NCBI GenBank assembly: GCA_004375875.1
Contig: SOKE01000030.1
Location: 1 to 64,000, forward strand
Source of the DNA: Candidatus Babelota bacterium
Lineage (GTDB): Bacteria > Babelota > Babeliae > Babelales > Vermiphilaceae
Length of the DNA stretch: 64,000 nt
Direction: 5' to 3'
The notes under the pieces: model-generated
The model's input: only the letters and a program-made list of their open reading frames with translations
Database searches by the model: none
Told to the model about the DNA's origin: nothing
Program-made: the position numbers and the translations under genes
Shown: positions 26,039 to 37,076 of the stretch, piece after piece
How the letters are laid out: every line of letters starts with the position of its first letter
How positions within the stretch are numbered: the stretch's first letter is position 1

Positions 26039-26133
26039 ATAGGTTTCTGAAATCTGATTACAATCTGATAAAGTTAATTAAAACAAACTAGAATATTAAA
26101 CTTTGTTCTAATGCGTACTATTTTTAAGACTTA

Positions 26134-26520
26134 TTAGAATATGTAAAATCTTTTACTGCTTTTCGCCTTTGTTTGCTGTCCCGTTAATTCCTTTTTGGCT
26201 TCTTCTTTGCAAGAGCCACTTTGGACCGTGTTTTTTTTATTTCTGTTGAATAATGCAGGTTTGACTCTATTCCAAGTAGGGCACAAGAGATATTTATATG
26301 AGAGTTTACCTCCATGGTAAAGACCGTATAAACAGATTAGATTTTTTAGAGTTTCTGTAACTTTTATATCTTTGCCCTTTGGAAGGCTAGGAAGATTTGT
26401 ACGTACTCGGCTTAAAAGACTTTGTTTATTCTCTGAAGTTTCATCTCCTGCTATTACATTTGATACCGAAAGCAAAACAGCAAGTGAGCAACATGATATA
26501 AATAACATTGTTTTTTTCAC
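26134..26520 (-). CDS. Small exported hypothetical protein, 128 residues
   Basis: It probably starts at GTG 26520, which has AAAAGGGA a few bases upstream, followed by a signal peptide (KKTMLFISCCSLAVLLSVSN, cleavage near VIAG). The mature part has a mildly hydrophobic helix (ETLKNLICLYGLYHGGKLSY) and a Lys-rich tail. The layout resembles other small exported proteins of this window (20177, 42199). No family is recognised. Confidence 0.6.
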   Translation of the reverse strand: MKKTMLFISCCSLAVLLSVSNVIAGDETSENKQSLLSRVRTNLPSLPKGKDIKVTETLKNLICLYGLYHGGKLSYKYLLCPTWNRVKPALFNRNKKNTVQSGSCKEEAKKELTGQQTKAKSSKRFYIF

Positions 26521-26791
26521 AGCTTTCCCTTTTCGTTTAAAAAGATACTACAACTACAACTGACATTACAAAAACAAAAATAACGCAATTAGTCTAGTGC
26601 AAAAAATTTGTTTCTGCAAGGTGTTATTTAAAAAAAATATCAGGCTTTTTAAAACTCTCTTATACTACGATTACATGCTATTTTTGGAGTATTAGTTACT
26701 ACTATTTTTTAGTAAAAATTAACTTTCGAGTAAAACAGTGGTCAGTATATATAACTTAGGTTTTAAGAAAGATAAAAGAATTGTATTCTTT

Positions 26792-27919
26792 TTAAATACC
26801 AATACTCCGTTTTTTAACTATTTTGTGTGAAAGCTTTGTACGGCATTTGCGTTGTATGCCAAGCTTGGTAATAAGATGATAAAAAAATTCACGATCAGGT
26901 CCTTTAATTACTGCTTGTTCATGAGCTTCTGCTAATGCAATGGGATAGCCACGTCCTTTACTGCTTTGATCATAGATAATACGAGCAACAGTTTTTGTAG
27001 TTTCGCTATTGTGTGCAATCCATGCTGGTAGTTCAATGCGAACAATTTCATAGCCTGTGTGAAGATAAAAGAAATAAGGTTTGAGTGGCTCAGGATAATA
27101 GGTGGCTATTTTTGAACGATGTTTAAAAAGTATTGTATGGGTGCCTGGAGTGAGAAAAAAGTTGGCAATATGTGCATCAAGTATGTGATCAATAGGGGCA
27201 TATGCATCAAGTTGTTCAAGATCGCCGTTACTTATCTCAGCTTTTATCAAATTAACTAACTCTTTGTTTTTGGGTAGGCTGATATAGGCAGCATTTATGA
27301 TGCCGGCTTCATATAATTCATATAAGGAGTTGAAATAACGTGTTAAAAAAAGAGAACGGACTGAAGGATCTTTAGTTTCAAGATGCCAAAAAATGAGCGA
27401 GCCATCCCAGAGCAAAAGCAATGGTGATAATGGTGTTACGTCATTATTGCATTTGGCTAACGTGCAGCCAGTAGCAAATTCAAATTCCTCTCGCCGTAAA
27501 TTAACATAATCGGAAGAGATATGTTCAATTTCCTTTTCTTCGTCACCGAGAAAAACATGTGGAATCGAATTTAATGCAACACTCTTGCCTGGGAATCCAT
27601 AACTTAATTCAGCGATACCGATATTAAGTAAAAAACAGCTTGTGCCTTGATGACGATCCGGATAAATTTGTGATCCGTCTATAGCAATAACACGATAATT
27701 TGTAGTAGAATCTGGAGCAGTGATTGCTTCATCTATCTTTCCTGTCCACGTTGGCAATGGCAAAGATGTTTTTAATGCTTGGATCTTATATAAAAAAGTA
27801 GAATCGGCAGTTATTCGTTCCCAAGATGCACGGGCAACAGCGAATTCATCTGAGAGATCGGTAAAAAGTTTACCAGAAAGTTGCTCTAATTTGCGCAAAA
27901 GCTTGGCACGATCAAGCAC
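26792..27919 (-). CDS. NurA domain protein
   Basis: NurA is a nuclease of the RNase H/Argonaute-like fold that trims DNA ends with the HerA ATPase. The 375 residues contain the family's first motif YRVIAIDGSQIYPDRHQG near residue 75 (catalytic Asp in DGS), a second acidic site LLLWDGSLIFWHLE near 170, and the late segment GRGYPIALAEAHEQAVI. A GTG start overlaps the end of the SufU-like gene by eight bases, so the two are translationally coupled. No HerA gene is visible in the window. Confidence 0.82.
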   Translation of the reverse strand: MLDRAKLLRKLEQLSGKLFTDLSDEFAVARASWERITADSTFLYKIQALKTSLPLPTWTGKIDEAITAPDSTTNYRVIAIDGSQIYPDRHQGTSCFLLNIGIAELSYGFPGKSVALNSIPHVFLGDEEKEIEHISSDYVNLRREEFEFATGCTLAKCNNDVTPLSPLLLLWDGSLIFWHLETKDPSVRSLFLTRYFNSLYELYEAGIINAAYISLPKNKELVNLIKAEISNGDLEQLDAYAPIDHILDAHIANFFLTPGTHTILFKHRSKIATYYPEPLKPYFFYLHTGYEIVRIELPAWIAHNSETTKTVARIIYDQSSKGRGYPIALAEAHEQAVIKGPDREFFYHLITKLGIQRKCRTKLSHKIVKKRSIGI

Positions 27920-28307
27920 CTTTCTTCTCCGTGGCTTTTCGTTGCTGATACATTTTTATGCCTTTTTGTAATGCTTCCAATGGTAATAATGCACAGCGTA
28001 AGCGATTAGGTCCTAATTTCATGCCGATGAGAGTGAGCACAAAATTTTTGTTGAGAGCGAGTATTTCTTCAACTGTTTTTCCTTGGCAGCTTTCTGTAAG
28101 CATAGAAGCTGCTGCTTGACTGAGTACACAGCCTTTTCCAGTAAAGCGTACATCTGTCAGAATATTATTTTTAATATGACCTTCCATAATAACAGAATCA
28201 CCACAAGAAGGGTTGTCTTCACCAGAGGAGAAGTCTGGATTATCTAGCTTGCCAGCATTGCGTGGGTTTCGATAATGATCGAGTAATGTTTCTTGATAAA
28301 GATCCAC
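27912..28307 (-). CDS. Iron-sulfur cluster scaffold protein, SufU/IscU-like
   Basis: This 131-residue scaffold builds Fe-S clusters with sulfur from a cysteine desulfurase. The three ligand cysteines are C35 (NPSCGD, with D37), C60 (GKGCVLSQAAASML) and C105 (RLRCALLPLEAL). The RxRCALL ending and absence of an LPPVK motif fit SufU better than IscU. Translation begins at GTG 28307 with an AAGGA site. The desulfurase gene is not in this window. Confidence 0.9.
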   Translation of the reverse strand: MDLYQETLLDHYRNPRNAGKLDNPDFSSGEDNPSCGDSVIMEGHIKNNILTDVRFTGKGCVLSQAAASMLTESCQGKTVEEILALNKNFVLTLIGMKLGPNRLRCALLPLEALQKGIKMYQQRKATEKKGA

Positions 28308-28547
28308 GATATTATTCCTTAAATAGCGTTAAGGTTCCTATATTTTCAACATTACCAAAGCAATTCTATGGATGCAAATAGGTATAATGATAATATAGTT
28401 AAAAATGGGGCTAAGCTATTCGTTTTTGGTGTTTATAAATAATAGCCAAGCTCCAAGAGAAGTTTAACAGTTACTAGAAAGAGATTGAGAATTATAATTC
28501 CGTTTTGAAAAATATGGGTAGGGGACGATAAAAATGAAGGAGGTATT

Positions 28548-29471
28548 ATGGCAAGAAAACAGATTAATCATAAGAGATTAGTAAGGCCTCTCTTATATAC
28601 GCCCTTGTTTATTGCAGCAGCATTAGGATTGTATTCAACTAATTGTCTAAGTACAAATGTTGTTTTTGATCTTGGAGGTGTTTTGTTTGATATAAATTAT
28701 GGGCTAATGTACCGTCATATATGCAAACAGGCTGGTTTTACCTTCCTATATTATTTACTTACAAAGCGTGAAAATCCGCGCGATTTGCTTTTTCAAGTTC
28801 TTAATGATATCAATTTGCCTGATATCGAGCAAAAAGGAGCTTGTGATGAAGTCGGTAATCCGCTACCAAAGGCATTAGTTCATTGGTTACAAGGGACAGC
28901 GAGCAACCAAGAGATACGAGATACGGTAGAGAGTGTGCTTGAAGAGGATTTTTCCTGCTACGAAGCGGTTGAAAAAAGAGTGATTAAAACGATAGTAAAT
29001 GGCATATTTGATTCGAAATATACAACTAGTATGCTCAGCTTAAATAAAGATGGAGCTGAGCTTGTACAGAAATGCATCAAGTACGGTCATAAGGTATTTA
29101 TATTGTCTAATATGGATGCAGAATCGTTTGATGTTCTATGTCGACAATACCCTGATTTTTTTGATCTGTTTGATGGGGTAGTTGTCTCGGCTAAAGTACA
29201 CTTAATAAAACCAGATCCTGCAATTTTCCGTTATCTACTTGATACCTATCAACTTGATCCACAAGAAACAGTTTTTATTGATGATCAGGAAGAAAATGTT
29301 AAAGCGGCCGAAACAGTAGGTATCCATGCCATTCAATGTCCAAAAATAGGATGGTTTGCACGGCAAGATTTTGAATCGGTTAACAATACATTTATTGTGT
29401 GGCAAACTGAGCACGAATTAATAGCGAGACAAGATAAGTGGCAAATTTCGTTAACGAAAAGCAACGTGTGA
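28548..29471 (+). CDS. Exported or membrane-anchored HAD-family phosphatase (YihX-like)
   Basis: A 307-residue protein. The first 35 residues form a signal peptide or anchor (basic start, PLLYTPLFIAAALGLYS). The HAD fold follows directly: motif I VVFDLGGVLFDIN with D41, a helical cap, motif II FILSNMDAE, motif III Lys in HLIKPDP, and motif IV VFIDDQEENVKAAE. The pattern is that of YihX-type sugar-phosphate phosphatases, where the second Asp of motif I is replaced by Gly. Such enzymes are normally cytoplasmic, so the leader is unusual. A GGAGG site precedes the ATG. Confidence 0.82.
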   Translation: MARKQINHKRLVRPLLYTPLFIAAALGLYSTNCLSTNVVFDLGGVLFDINYGLMYRHICKQAGFTFLYYLLTKRENPRDLLFQVLNDINLPDIEQKGACDEVGNPLPKALVHWLQGTASNQEIRDTVESVLEEDFSCYEAVEKRVIKTIVNGIFDSKYTTSMLSLNKDGAELVQKCIKYGHKVFILSNMDAESFDVLCRQYPDFFDLFDGVVVSAKVHLIKPDPAIFRYLLDTYQLDPQETVFIDDQEENVKAAETVGIHAIQCPKIGWFARQDFESVNNTFIVWQTEHELIARQDKWQISLTKSNV

Positions 29472-30032
29472 AATGTTTCTGGAACTTGATCTTGATGAAA
29501 ATGCCAGTGTCAATGTCTGATGGCGGGCAACCATTTTAAATGGTGTTGGCAAACAATGAGATTCTATAAAAAATGATCCTTGCTTGAGAGTATTTTCCAG
29601 ATTATCAGGGACAGTTAGTACAAGATAAAAAATGCTGGTTGGTCCGAGCGAAACTTGTTTTTTGAAATTGAAGATAAGTGTTTGTTTTTTCCTATTCCAA
29701 TAACTGTCGCAAATAAGAGAATCTTCAATGGGAAGAAATTTTTTATCGAGATTTTTTTTATAGAGCGAACCAAGAAGATTATCTATTTTTTTACCTTTCC
29801 ATCGAAATATGAGTTTTGAAAGATAAACAGTATCTTTAGATTTTTTTCGAAATGTTATGCTTCCGGCAAGTATCCATTTTCCACCAAATATTTTATTTTT
29901 TTGCTTATTATGTTCAAGATTTTGCCATTTTGGTTCAAGAATAATCGTGCAATTACGCTTGACTGTTTTTCCTGTTAGCGTAAGTGAGATAAGTGCAAAA
30001 ATAAGGATCAAATTTGATACACTATACTTCAT
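29451..30032 (-). CDS. Exported hypothetical protein, 193 residues
   Basis: A signal peptide (about residues 1-20, LILIFALISLTLTG) precedes a beta-rich, basic mature part with regular alternation (KDTVYLSKLIFRWKGKK, LIFNFKKQVSLGPTSIFYLV). Only two or three cysteines are present. GGAGT precedes the ATG. Its 3' end overlaps the stop of the convergent HAD gene by 21 bases. No family is recognised. A periplasmic or outer-membrane-associated beta-sandwich is a reasonable guess. Confidence 0.6.
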   Translation of the reverse strand: MKYSVSNLILIFALISLTLTGKTVKRNCTIILEPKWQNLEHNKQKNKIFGGKWILAGSITFRKKSKDTVYLSKLIFRWKGKKIDNLLGSLYKKNLDKKFLPIEDSLICDSYWNRKKQTLIFNFKKQVSLGPTSIFYLVLTVPDNLENTLKQGSFFIESHCLPTPFKMVARHQTLTLAFSSRSSSRNISHVAFR

Positions 30033-30174
30033 TCTTACTCCATATACTTTCTACATACTCCTTTTATATACCGTACCACAATTAATGAGATCAGGAAATT
30101 TTTTATAAAAAATAATTAATATTATTAGAAGAGAATTTTTGCTTGTTTTGGAAAAAATTTATAATACTATCATT

Positions 30175-31224
30175 TCAATAGCGATTACAAAGCCCATAGT
30201 AAAGAGAATAAGTGCCAAATCCTTGCTGAATATCAATCTTTAGAGGATAACTTAGCGTGATTTTTTCTTTTTTCAAATGTTTTGGGATTGGTGGAAAAAG
30301 TCCAACCTTATGAATGAACGTAAAAATCCATTCTCGAACTTCTTTTTCTTGGAGCGGTGGTGTTAAATATGCTTCGATAAGTTTGCCATTCTGGTCAACC
30401 GTCAAGATGAGTGTGGCATCAGTAGTGTGATTACCAGAGGCATAAAGCATTTTTTGATTAACCTTTGCTGCTTGTTCAATTAGTGTAAAGATCTTGGTTG
30501 AATAAACTTGTAATGCTAACTGTTTGCTACTTGGAAGTGAACGAATCTGAGTTTCTACAGATTGCTCTTGCTCTTGCGCAACATGATGCATATAGCCTTG
30601 CACAATTTCTGCAAGATTAAGGTTCTTTTTTATAGCTGTTGATTTCATTATCTGCTTTTTTTGTTCAAAAGTGGGTATTATTTTTTGTTTATTTTGTTTT
30701 TGTTTTTTGTAGGCAGCTTTTAGTATTGCTTCTTGTATAATTGCTGTAGAAGGCTGTAATTGTTCTTGATCAGATTTTTCAGATCTTTCCTGATCCAAAG
30801 ATTGCTTTTCTTCTTCAGTTATATCATTTTCTTGGGTACAGGGGATTTGATTTTCAGATTCTGTTTGTGTTTGTTCGTTTATGGCTTCTTGTTCCTGAGA
30901 AAAAATAGGTTGTTGTTCGGGCTCTTCTTGTATTAATTTCTTTAAAATATTTGGTTGTGTAGAAGATTTAAGATTTGGTGCTTGAGATATAATTGTAGTG
31001 CCAAACGGGCTGGATCCAAAACTGATAAGTTTATTGGCTTGATATATAAGTGTGCTATCTGATTCTTTATTTTTTTTTTCTTCTTGTTCAACTGTGATAG
31101 TGAAGGGAGAATGCAGATGTATATCATCCTGAATACAAAATAAAAGGACAATAATTATGATATTCCATGTTAAGGATAAGATGATGATGAGTGTTACTGG
31201 GGGTCGTGATGTCACATCTTTCAT
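30175..31224 (-). CDS. TonB-like energy transducer
   Basis: One membrane span near the N-terminus (about 10-30, VTLIIILSLTWNIIIIVLLF) is followed by a long Gln/Glu/Lys-rich linker of about 200 residues and a compact C-terminal domain. That domain resembles TonB/TolA C-termini: LTVDQNGKLIEAYLTPP, then KVGLFPPIPKHLKK and a final beta strand. TonB proteins carry inner-membrane energy to outer-membrane receptors, which would imply a diderm envelope. No exbB or exbD lies nearby. An AAGGA site precedes the ATG. Confidence 0.7.
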   Translation of the reverse strand: MKDVTSRPPVTLIIILSLTWNIIIIVLLFCIQDDIHLHSPFTITVEQEEKKNKESDSTLIYQANKLISFGSSPFGTTIISQAPNLKSSTQPNILKKLIQEEPEQQPIFSQEQEAINEQTQTESENQIPCTQENDITEEEKQSLDQERSEKSDQEQLQPSTAIIQEAILKAAYKKQKQNKQKIIPTFEQKKQIMKSTAIKKNLNLAEIVQGYMHHVAQEQEQSVETQIRSLPSSKQLALQVYSTKIFTLIEQAAKVNQKMLYASGNHTTDATLILTVDQNGKLIEAYLTPPLQEKEVREWIFTFIHKVGLFPPIPKHLKKEKITLSYPLKIDIQQGFGTYSLYYGLCNRY

Positions 31225-31337
31225 GTATTGGTCCTTGTGATTAAAGTCTTCTCTAGCTATGGTAACCGATTGTATCTAAATAAAGAAATGATTTTTTGTG
31301 ATTGTATGGTAAAATAAAAGAAAAACAATAATTTAAA

Positions 31338-31931
31338 GTGAAGGAAATGGATCCTATTCTTGATCGGTGGTTTTATTCCCGCGATACTGTTCTTGTTGCA
31401 CGAGATTTGCTGGGTAAATTGCTCGTGTGTAAATATAATAGAAAATTACTTTCTGGTATTATTGTAGAAACTGAAGGTTATCGAGCCAGCGATGATCCAG
31501 CAAGCCATGCCTATAAGGGCAAAACAAGACGCAATGCGCCGATGTTTGATCTTGTTGGTTATTCATATGTCTATTTTATTTACGGCAATCATTTCTGCTT
31601 CAATGTTGTTGCAAAAAGCAACGATCAAAAGGCTGGAGCTGTCTTAATCCGTGCTTTGGAACCTCTAGATGGTATTGAATTTATGCAAAAAAATCGCAAA
31701 CAAGAGGATTTACAGCTTTTAACAAATGGTCCTGGCAAATTAACACAGGCACTTGGTATTTCTCAAGATCATAATGTTCTTGATCTAACCAAGCTTAAGA
31801 AGCTTTACATTGTTGATGGAATTTTGGTGAAATCTGATGATGTAGTTACTACTAATCGTATTGGTATTGGAGTAGCTCATGAGAAGCAATGGCGATTTTA
31901 TCTAGCTTCTAATCGTTGGGTATCGAAGTAG
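31338..31931 (+). CDS. mpg: DNA-3-methyladenine glycosylase (AAG/MPG family)
   Basis: This base-excision-repair enzyme removes alkylated purines. The 197 residues carry the family blocks LARDLLGKLLV, IIVETEGY (catalytic Glu), DPASHAYKGKTRRNAPMF, YVYFIYGNHFCFNVV and NGPGKLTQALGI. The length is typical. The frame can start at GTG 31338 or ATG 31347. The stop codon directly abuts that of the convergent tilS, with no base between. Confidence 0.94.
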   Translation: MKEMDPILDRWFYSRDTVLVARDLLGKLLVCKYNRKLLSGIIVETEGYRASDDPASHAYKGKTRRNAPMFDLVGYSYVYFIYGNHFCFNVVAKSNDQKAGAVLIRALEPLDGIEFMQKNRKQEDLQLLTNGPGKLTQALGISQDHNVLDLTKLKKLYIVDGILVKSDDVVTTNRIGIGVAHEKQWRFYLASNRWVSK

Positions 31932-32909
31932 TTAAATATGCACAATTGAGAGCTGATTTTTCCTTTTAACGAGTATCCAAAAGCGATGGATTTGATGTTT
32001 TTTGCTGTCAGGTCCTTGTACAAAGCGCAGAATTTCATTCAATAGTCCTTCAGATGGTTTGAATGGTACTTTTTCTGTAATTAACCAGTGAAGAATTACC
32101 CTTTTTTGTAAAAATGGATCAAGTTGAAAGAATGAAGTAAGCAGGAGAATACATTTTCCGTTTTCTTGCTGAGTTACTTTGGCAAATGTCTCTTGTGTGA
32201 GTTGTTCTAAGAATTTTTCTGCCTTTTGTAGATGATGAATCGTTTTGAGGAAATTAACATCGAATCGTTTATCTGTTTCTTGTAACGTCGGTATTACAGT
32301 ATTTCTGATTCGGTTGCGCAAATAAAATTTCTCAATGTTTGTTGGATCAATCAGATAAGAAATACCATGTGATTCAAGATAATGGATAATATCATTTTTG
32401 TTTGTTTCAAGTAATGGCCGAATATAAAGTCCATATTTTGGCCACATACCAGTTAATCCTGTTAGCGTTGTCCCACGCAGTAGACGGATAAAGAACGTTT
32501 CTTCTTGGTCTTGTAAATGATGGGCAAGAGCAATACAATTTGCTTGTTCTTCAGCACATACTTTTTCAAAAAAATATCGACGTATTTTGCGGCCTAATTC
32601 TTCAAGTGAACCTTCACGTTTGAATGGTAAATTTAGTTCTGATGCTTTAGTGCTAATAAATTTGATGCCAATGGTCTGCGCAATCGTTTGACAAAAAAGG
32701 GCGTCTTTTGTTGATTCAGCTCGCCATTCATGATCTAAATGTGCAGCAATAAGGCTAATCATGTTTTTGCCGGCAAGATCAGCAAGGAAATGGAGCAAAA
32801 ACACTGAATCAGGACCACCAGATAACCCAAGAATAACGCGGGATCCTGGTGGTAACAGCTTATGTTTCTGAATAAAATTCCAAATCTGTTGGACAATAAG
32901 ATTATGCAT
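31932..32909 (-). CDS. tilS: tRNA(Ile)-lysidine synthase
   Basis: TilS converts C34 of the CAU-anticodon tRNA-Ile to lysidine so that it reads AUA. The PP-loop ATP motif is SGGPDSVFLLHFL at about 30-42. Other marks are AAHLDHEWR, ALAHHLQDQEETFFIRLLRG and LIDPTNIEKFYLRNRIRNTV. The 325-residue length suggests a short C-terminal domain as in small TilS proteins. An AAAGG site precedes the ATG. Confidence 0.95.
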   Translation of the reverse strand: MHNLIVQQIWNFIQKHKLLPPGSRVILGLSGGPDSVFLLHFLADLAGKNMISLIAAHLDHEWRAESTKDALFCQTIAQTIGIKFISTKASELNLPFKREGSLEELGRKIRRYFFEKVCAEEQANCIALAHHLQDQEETFFIRLLRGTTLTGLTGMWPKYGLYIRPLLETNKNDIIHYLESHGISYLIDPTNIEKFYLRNRIRNTVIPTLQETDKRFDVNFLKTIHHLQKAEKFLEQLTQETFAKVTQQENGKCILLLTSFFQLDPFLQKRVILHWLITEKVPFKPSEGLLNEILRFVQGPDSKKHQIHRFWILVKRKNQLSIVHI

Positions 32910-32948
32910 GATATGCCTTTTCTTTATTCTACGCCAATTCTGAATTTT

Positions 32949-32977
32949 TTGAACTGTTTTTCTGGTTGCGTTATAAT
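32949..32977 (+). promoter_or_regulatory. Promoter-like sequence with no plus-strand gene
   Basis: TTGAAC and TATAAT lie 17 bases apart, one of the best consensus matches in the window. A transcript from here would run antisense through the small gene 33021-33251. Confidence 0.4.
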
Positions 32978-33020
32978 CCGTATTGTTTAAATTACAAGAA
33001 GAGCATTAAAAAGCAAAATC

Positions 33021-33251
33021 CTAATTTTCTCTACAAATTAAAGTGCTTTTACGTGTTTCTGGTTTTTTAGGTTCTAGATAAAAGTCGTTAGATTTTTCTA
33101 GGTATTCTAATGCTACGCTACTTGATTTACCTGTTAACTGTTTTAGTTGTCTTAGCTTTTCTTTTTTAGTTCTTAATTTTCTAGGATTATCATAACCAGC
33201 TTGTATTAAAACTGTAGCAGATAATAAAAAAAGAATTAGGAATTTCAGCAT
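33021..33251 (-). CDS. Small exported protein, 76 residues
   Basis: A clear signal peptide (LKFLILFLLSATVLIQAG) precedes a basic, helical mature part of about 58 residues with many Lys and Glu. A strong AAGGAGAG site precedes the ATG. It stands alone between gyrB and tilS, same strand. No family is recognised. Confidence 0.65.
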   Translation of the reverse strand: MLKFLILFLLSATVLIQAGYDNPRKLRTKKEKLRQLKQLTGKSSSVALEYLEKSNDFYLEPKKPETRKSTLICREN

Positions 33252-33367
33252 AAGACTCTCCTTTTTGAAAAAAGTTTATATTTCATTTCCTAAAAGATTA
33301 TTAATTTAGGATTGCTATGTAAAGTGGTATGTTATCTCTAGTATTAGAAATAATTAAGAAAGCAAAA

Positions 33368-35803
<2,436 letters not shown>

Positions 35804-35834
35804 TTAGAAAAACTTTGTAGTGAGAATAAAAAAA

Positions 35835-35874
35835 ATAGTTAGTTTTTGTGCTGTATAGTTAGTTTTTATGCTGT
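35835..35874. repeat. 20-base tandem duplication upstream of gyrB
   Basis: The two units 35835-35854 and 35855-35874 differ at one base (ATAGTTAGTTTTTRTGCTGT). They lie about 45 bases before gyrB, between gyrB and tadA, and may affect either promoter. Confidence 0.85.
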
Positions 35875-35992
35875 TTTAGTATACTATTAGTATATCATGA
35901 AAAGAAAAGATTGCATAGTTGGAATGAGCGTTAAGCTTAATAAATAAGGCAGAAATAAAAGTCATATTGGTTTAGTTGAAACAAGGTTTGTG

Positions 35993-36517
35993 ATGAAACT
36001 ACAAGAGAGCTCGTTTGGGCAGAAAAAAGATATATTTTTTATGCAAAAAGCGCTGTGGCAAGCAAAAAAAGCCTATACGCTGGAAGAAGTCCCCATTGGT
36101 GCAGTCGTTGTAGATGCGGATGGAACCATTATTGGTAGAGGATATAACCAGGTTGAAAAACAGCATACTCAGGCTGCCCATGCTGAATTTATTGCTCTTT
36201 CCAGTGCTGGTAAAAAAAAAGGAGATTGGAGGTTGAATGGATGTTGGCTCTATGTTACTCTTGAGCCTTGCGCTATGTGCATTAACCTTGCCGTTTTAAG
36301 CAGGTTGGATGGCATTGTTTTTGGCAGTCACTCCCCACTTTTTGGATATCAGCTTGACAATTCTTTAACTTTTCAGTTATACAAGAAAAGTGCTATTTCA
36401 ATTGTAGTTGGGATATTGGCTGAGGAATCAGCTAGATTATTAAAGGATTTTTTCCGACGTAAAAGAGGAGGAGGAAAGCATCGTGGTGAGGAAAGAAAGA
36501 ATAAAAGAGATTGGTGA
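35993..36517 (+). CDS. tadA: tRNA-specific adenosine deaminase (TadA-like)
   Basis: TadA deaminates A34 to inosine in tRNA-Arg(ACG). The CDA-fold zinc site is complete: AAHAEFIAL (His ligand and catalytic Glu) and LEPCAMC with two Cys ligands. The family's PIGAVVV and GYNQVE stretches are present. The ATG 35993 is preferred over GTG 35990 by the spacing of an AAGG site. The 3' end overlaps the DksA/TraR gene by 35 bases. The C-terminal tail is very basic. Confidence 0.92.
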   Translation: MKLQESSFGQKKDIFFMQKALWQAKKAYTLEEVPIGAVVVDADGTIIGRGYNQVEKQHTQAAHAEFIALSSAGKKKGDWRLNGCWLYVTLEPCAMCINLAVLSRLDGIVFGSHSPLFGYQLDNSLTFQLYKKSAISIVVGILAEESARLLKDFFRRKRGGGKHRGEERKNKRDW

Positions 36518-36851
36518 GATAAAGGAAGAGTTATTTACCAGAAAGCAGGAGCTTGAAGAGATCCTTATCCAGCTCTACAAAGAAAAATTCTCAGATGGTC
36601 AGGTGCAAGACTTTGGAGATCAGGCTATCTCTTCTACGATGGAATCATTGCGAGCCTCGTTGCAAGACTCTCGTCTTGAAGAGTACAATCGCGTTGTAGG
36701 TGCTCTTGCGATGATTGCTGATGGTACCTACGGTATTTGTATTGATTGTCATGGATCAATCTCCGAAAAACGCTTGAAGTCTTATCCAAATGCCATCCGC
36801 TGCATAGTTTGCCAAGAAGCGTATGAGGAAGAACAAGGAGAGCGGTTTTAG
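36483..36851 (+). CDS. DksA/TraR-family zinc-finger protein
   Basis: A 122-residue protein of the DksA/TraR/YocK type. A helical coiled-coil hairpin fills about residues 10-75. A C4 zinc finger follows with C86, C89, C107 and C110 in GICIDCHGSIS and IRCIVCQEAYE. DksA relatives bind the secondary channel of RNA polymerase. The GTG start has AGGAGGAAAG ahead, inside the end of tadA. Whether the coil-tip DxxDxA motif is functional is unclear; I do not see it exactly. Confidence 0.88.
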   Translation: MVRKERIKEIGEIKEELFTRKQELEEILIQLYKEKFSDGQVQDFGDQAISSTMESLRASLQDSRLEEYNRVVGALAMIADGTYGICIDCHGSISEKRLKSYPNAIRCIVCQEAYEEEQGERF

Positions 36852-36892
36852 CGATTTTCAATTGCTATGCTATACTGATTATGTTATCCCTT

Positions 36893-36918
36893 ATTGGCCG
36901 ATGTAATTGGCCGATGTA
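36893..36918. repeat. 13-base tandem repeat covering the tRNA-Thr 5' end
   Basis: ATTGGCCGATGTA occurs at 36893-36905 and again at 36906-36918. The second unit contains the first nine bases of the tRNA, so the tRNA acceptor 5' strand has been duplicated outside the gene. Confidence 0.9.
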
Positions 36919-36985
36919 GCTCAGTTGGTAGAGCAATTGATTCGTAATCAATAGGTCGTCGGTTCAAATCCGACCATCGGCTCCA
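36910..36985 (+). tRNA. tRNA-Thr (anticodon CGT)
   Basis: The 76 bases fold into a full cloverleaf. The acceptor is GCCGATG / CATCGGC, the anticodon stem ATTGA / TCAAT with loop TTCGTAA, the T-loop GTTCAAATC, and CCA is encoded. Anticodon CGT reads ACG. The gene lies between the DksA/TraR gene and rpsI. Confidence 0.96.
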
Positions 36986-37076
36986 TATTTTTGACAAAAA
37001 ATGACTTTTTGCTATCATTAAACTATACAGATAATGGTTTTTACACATTTCTCGTAGTTTTAGGATTATAAAAATT

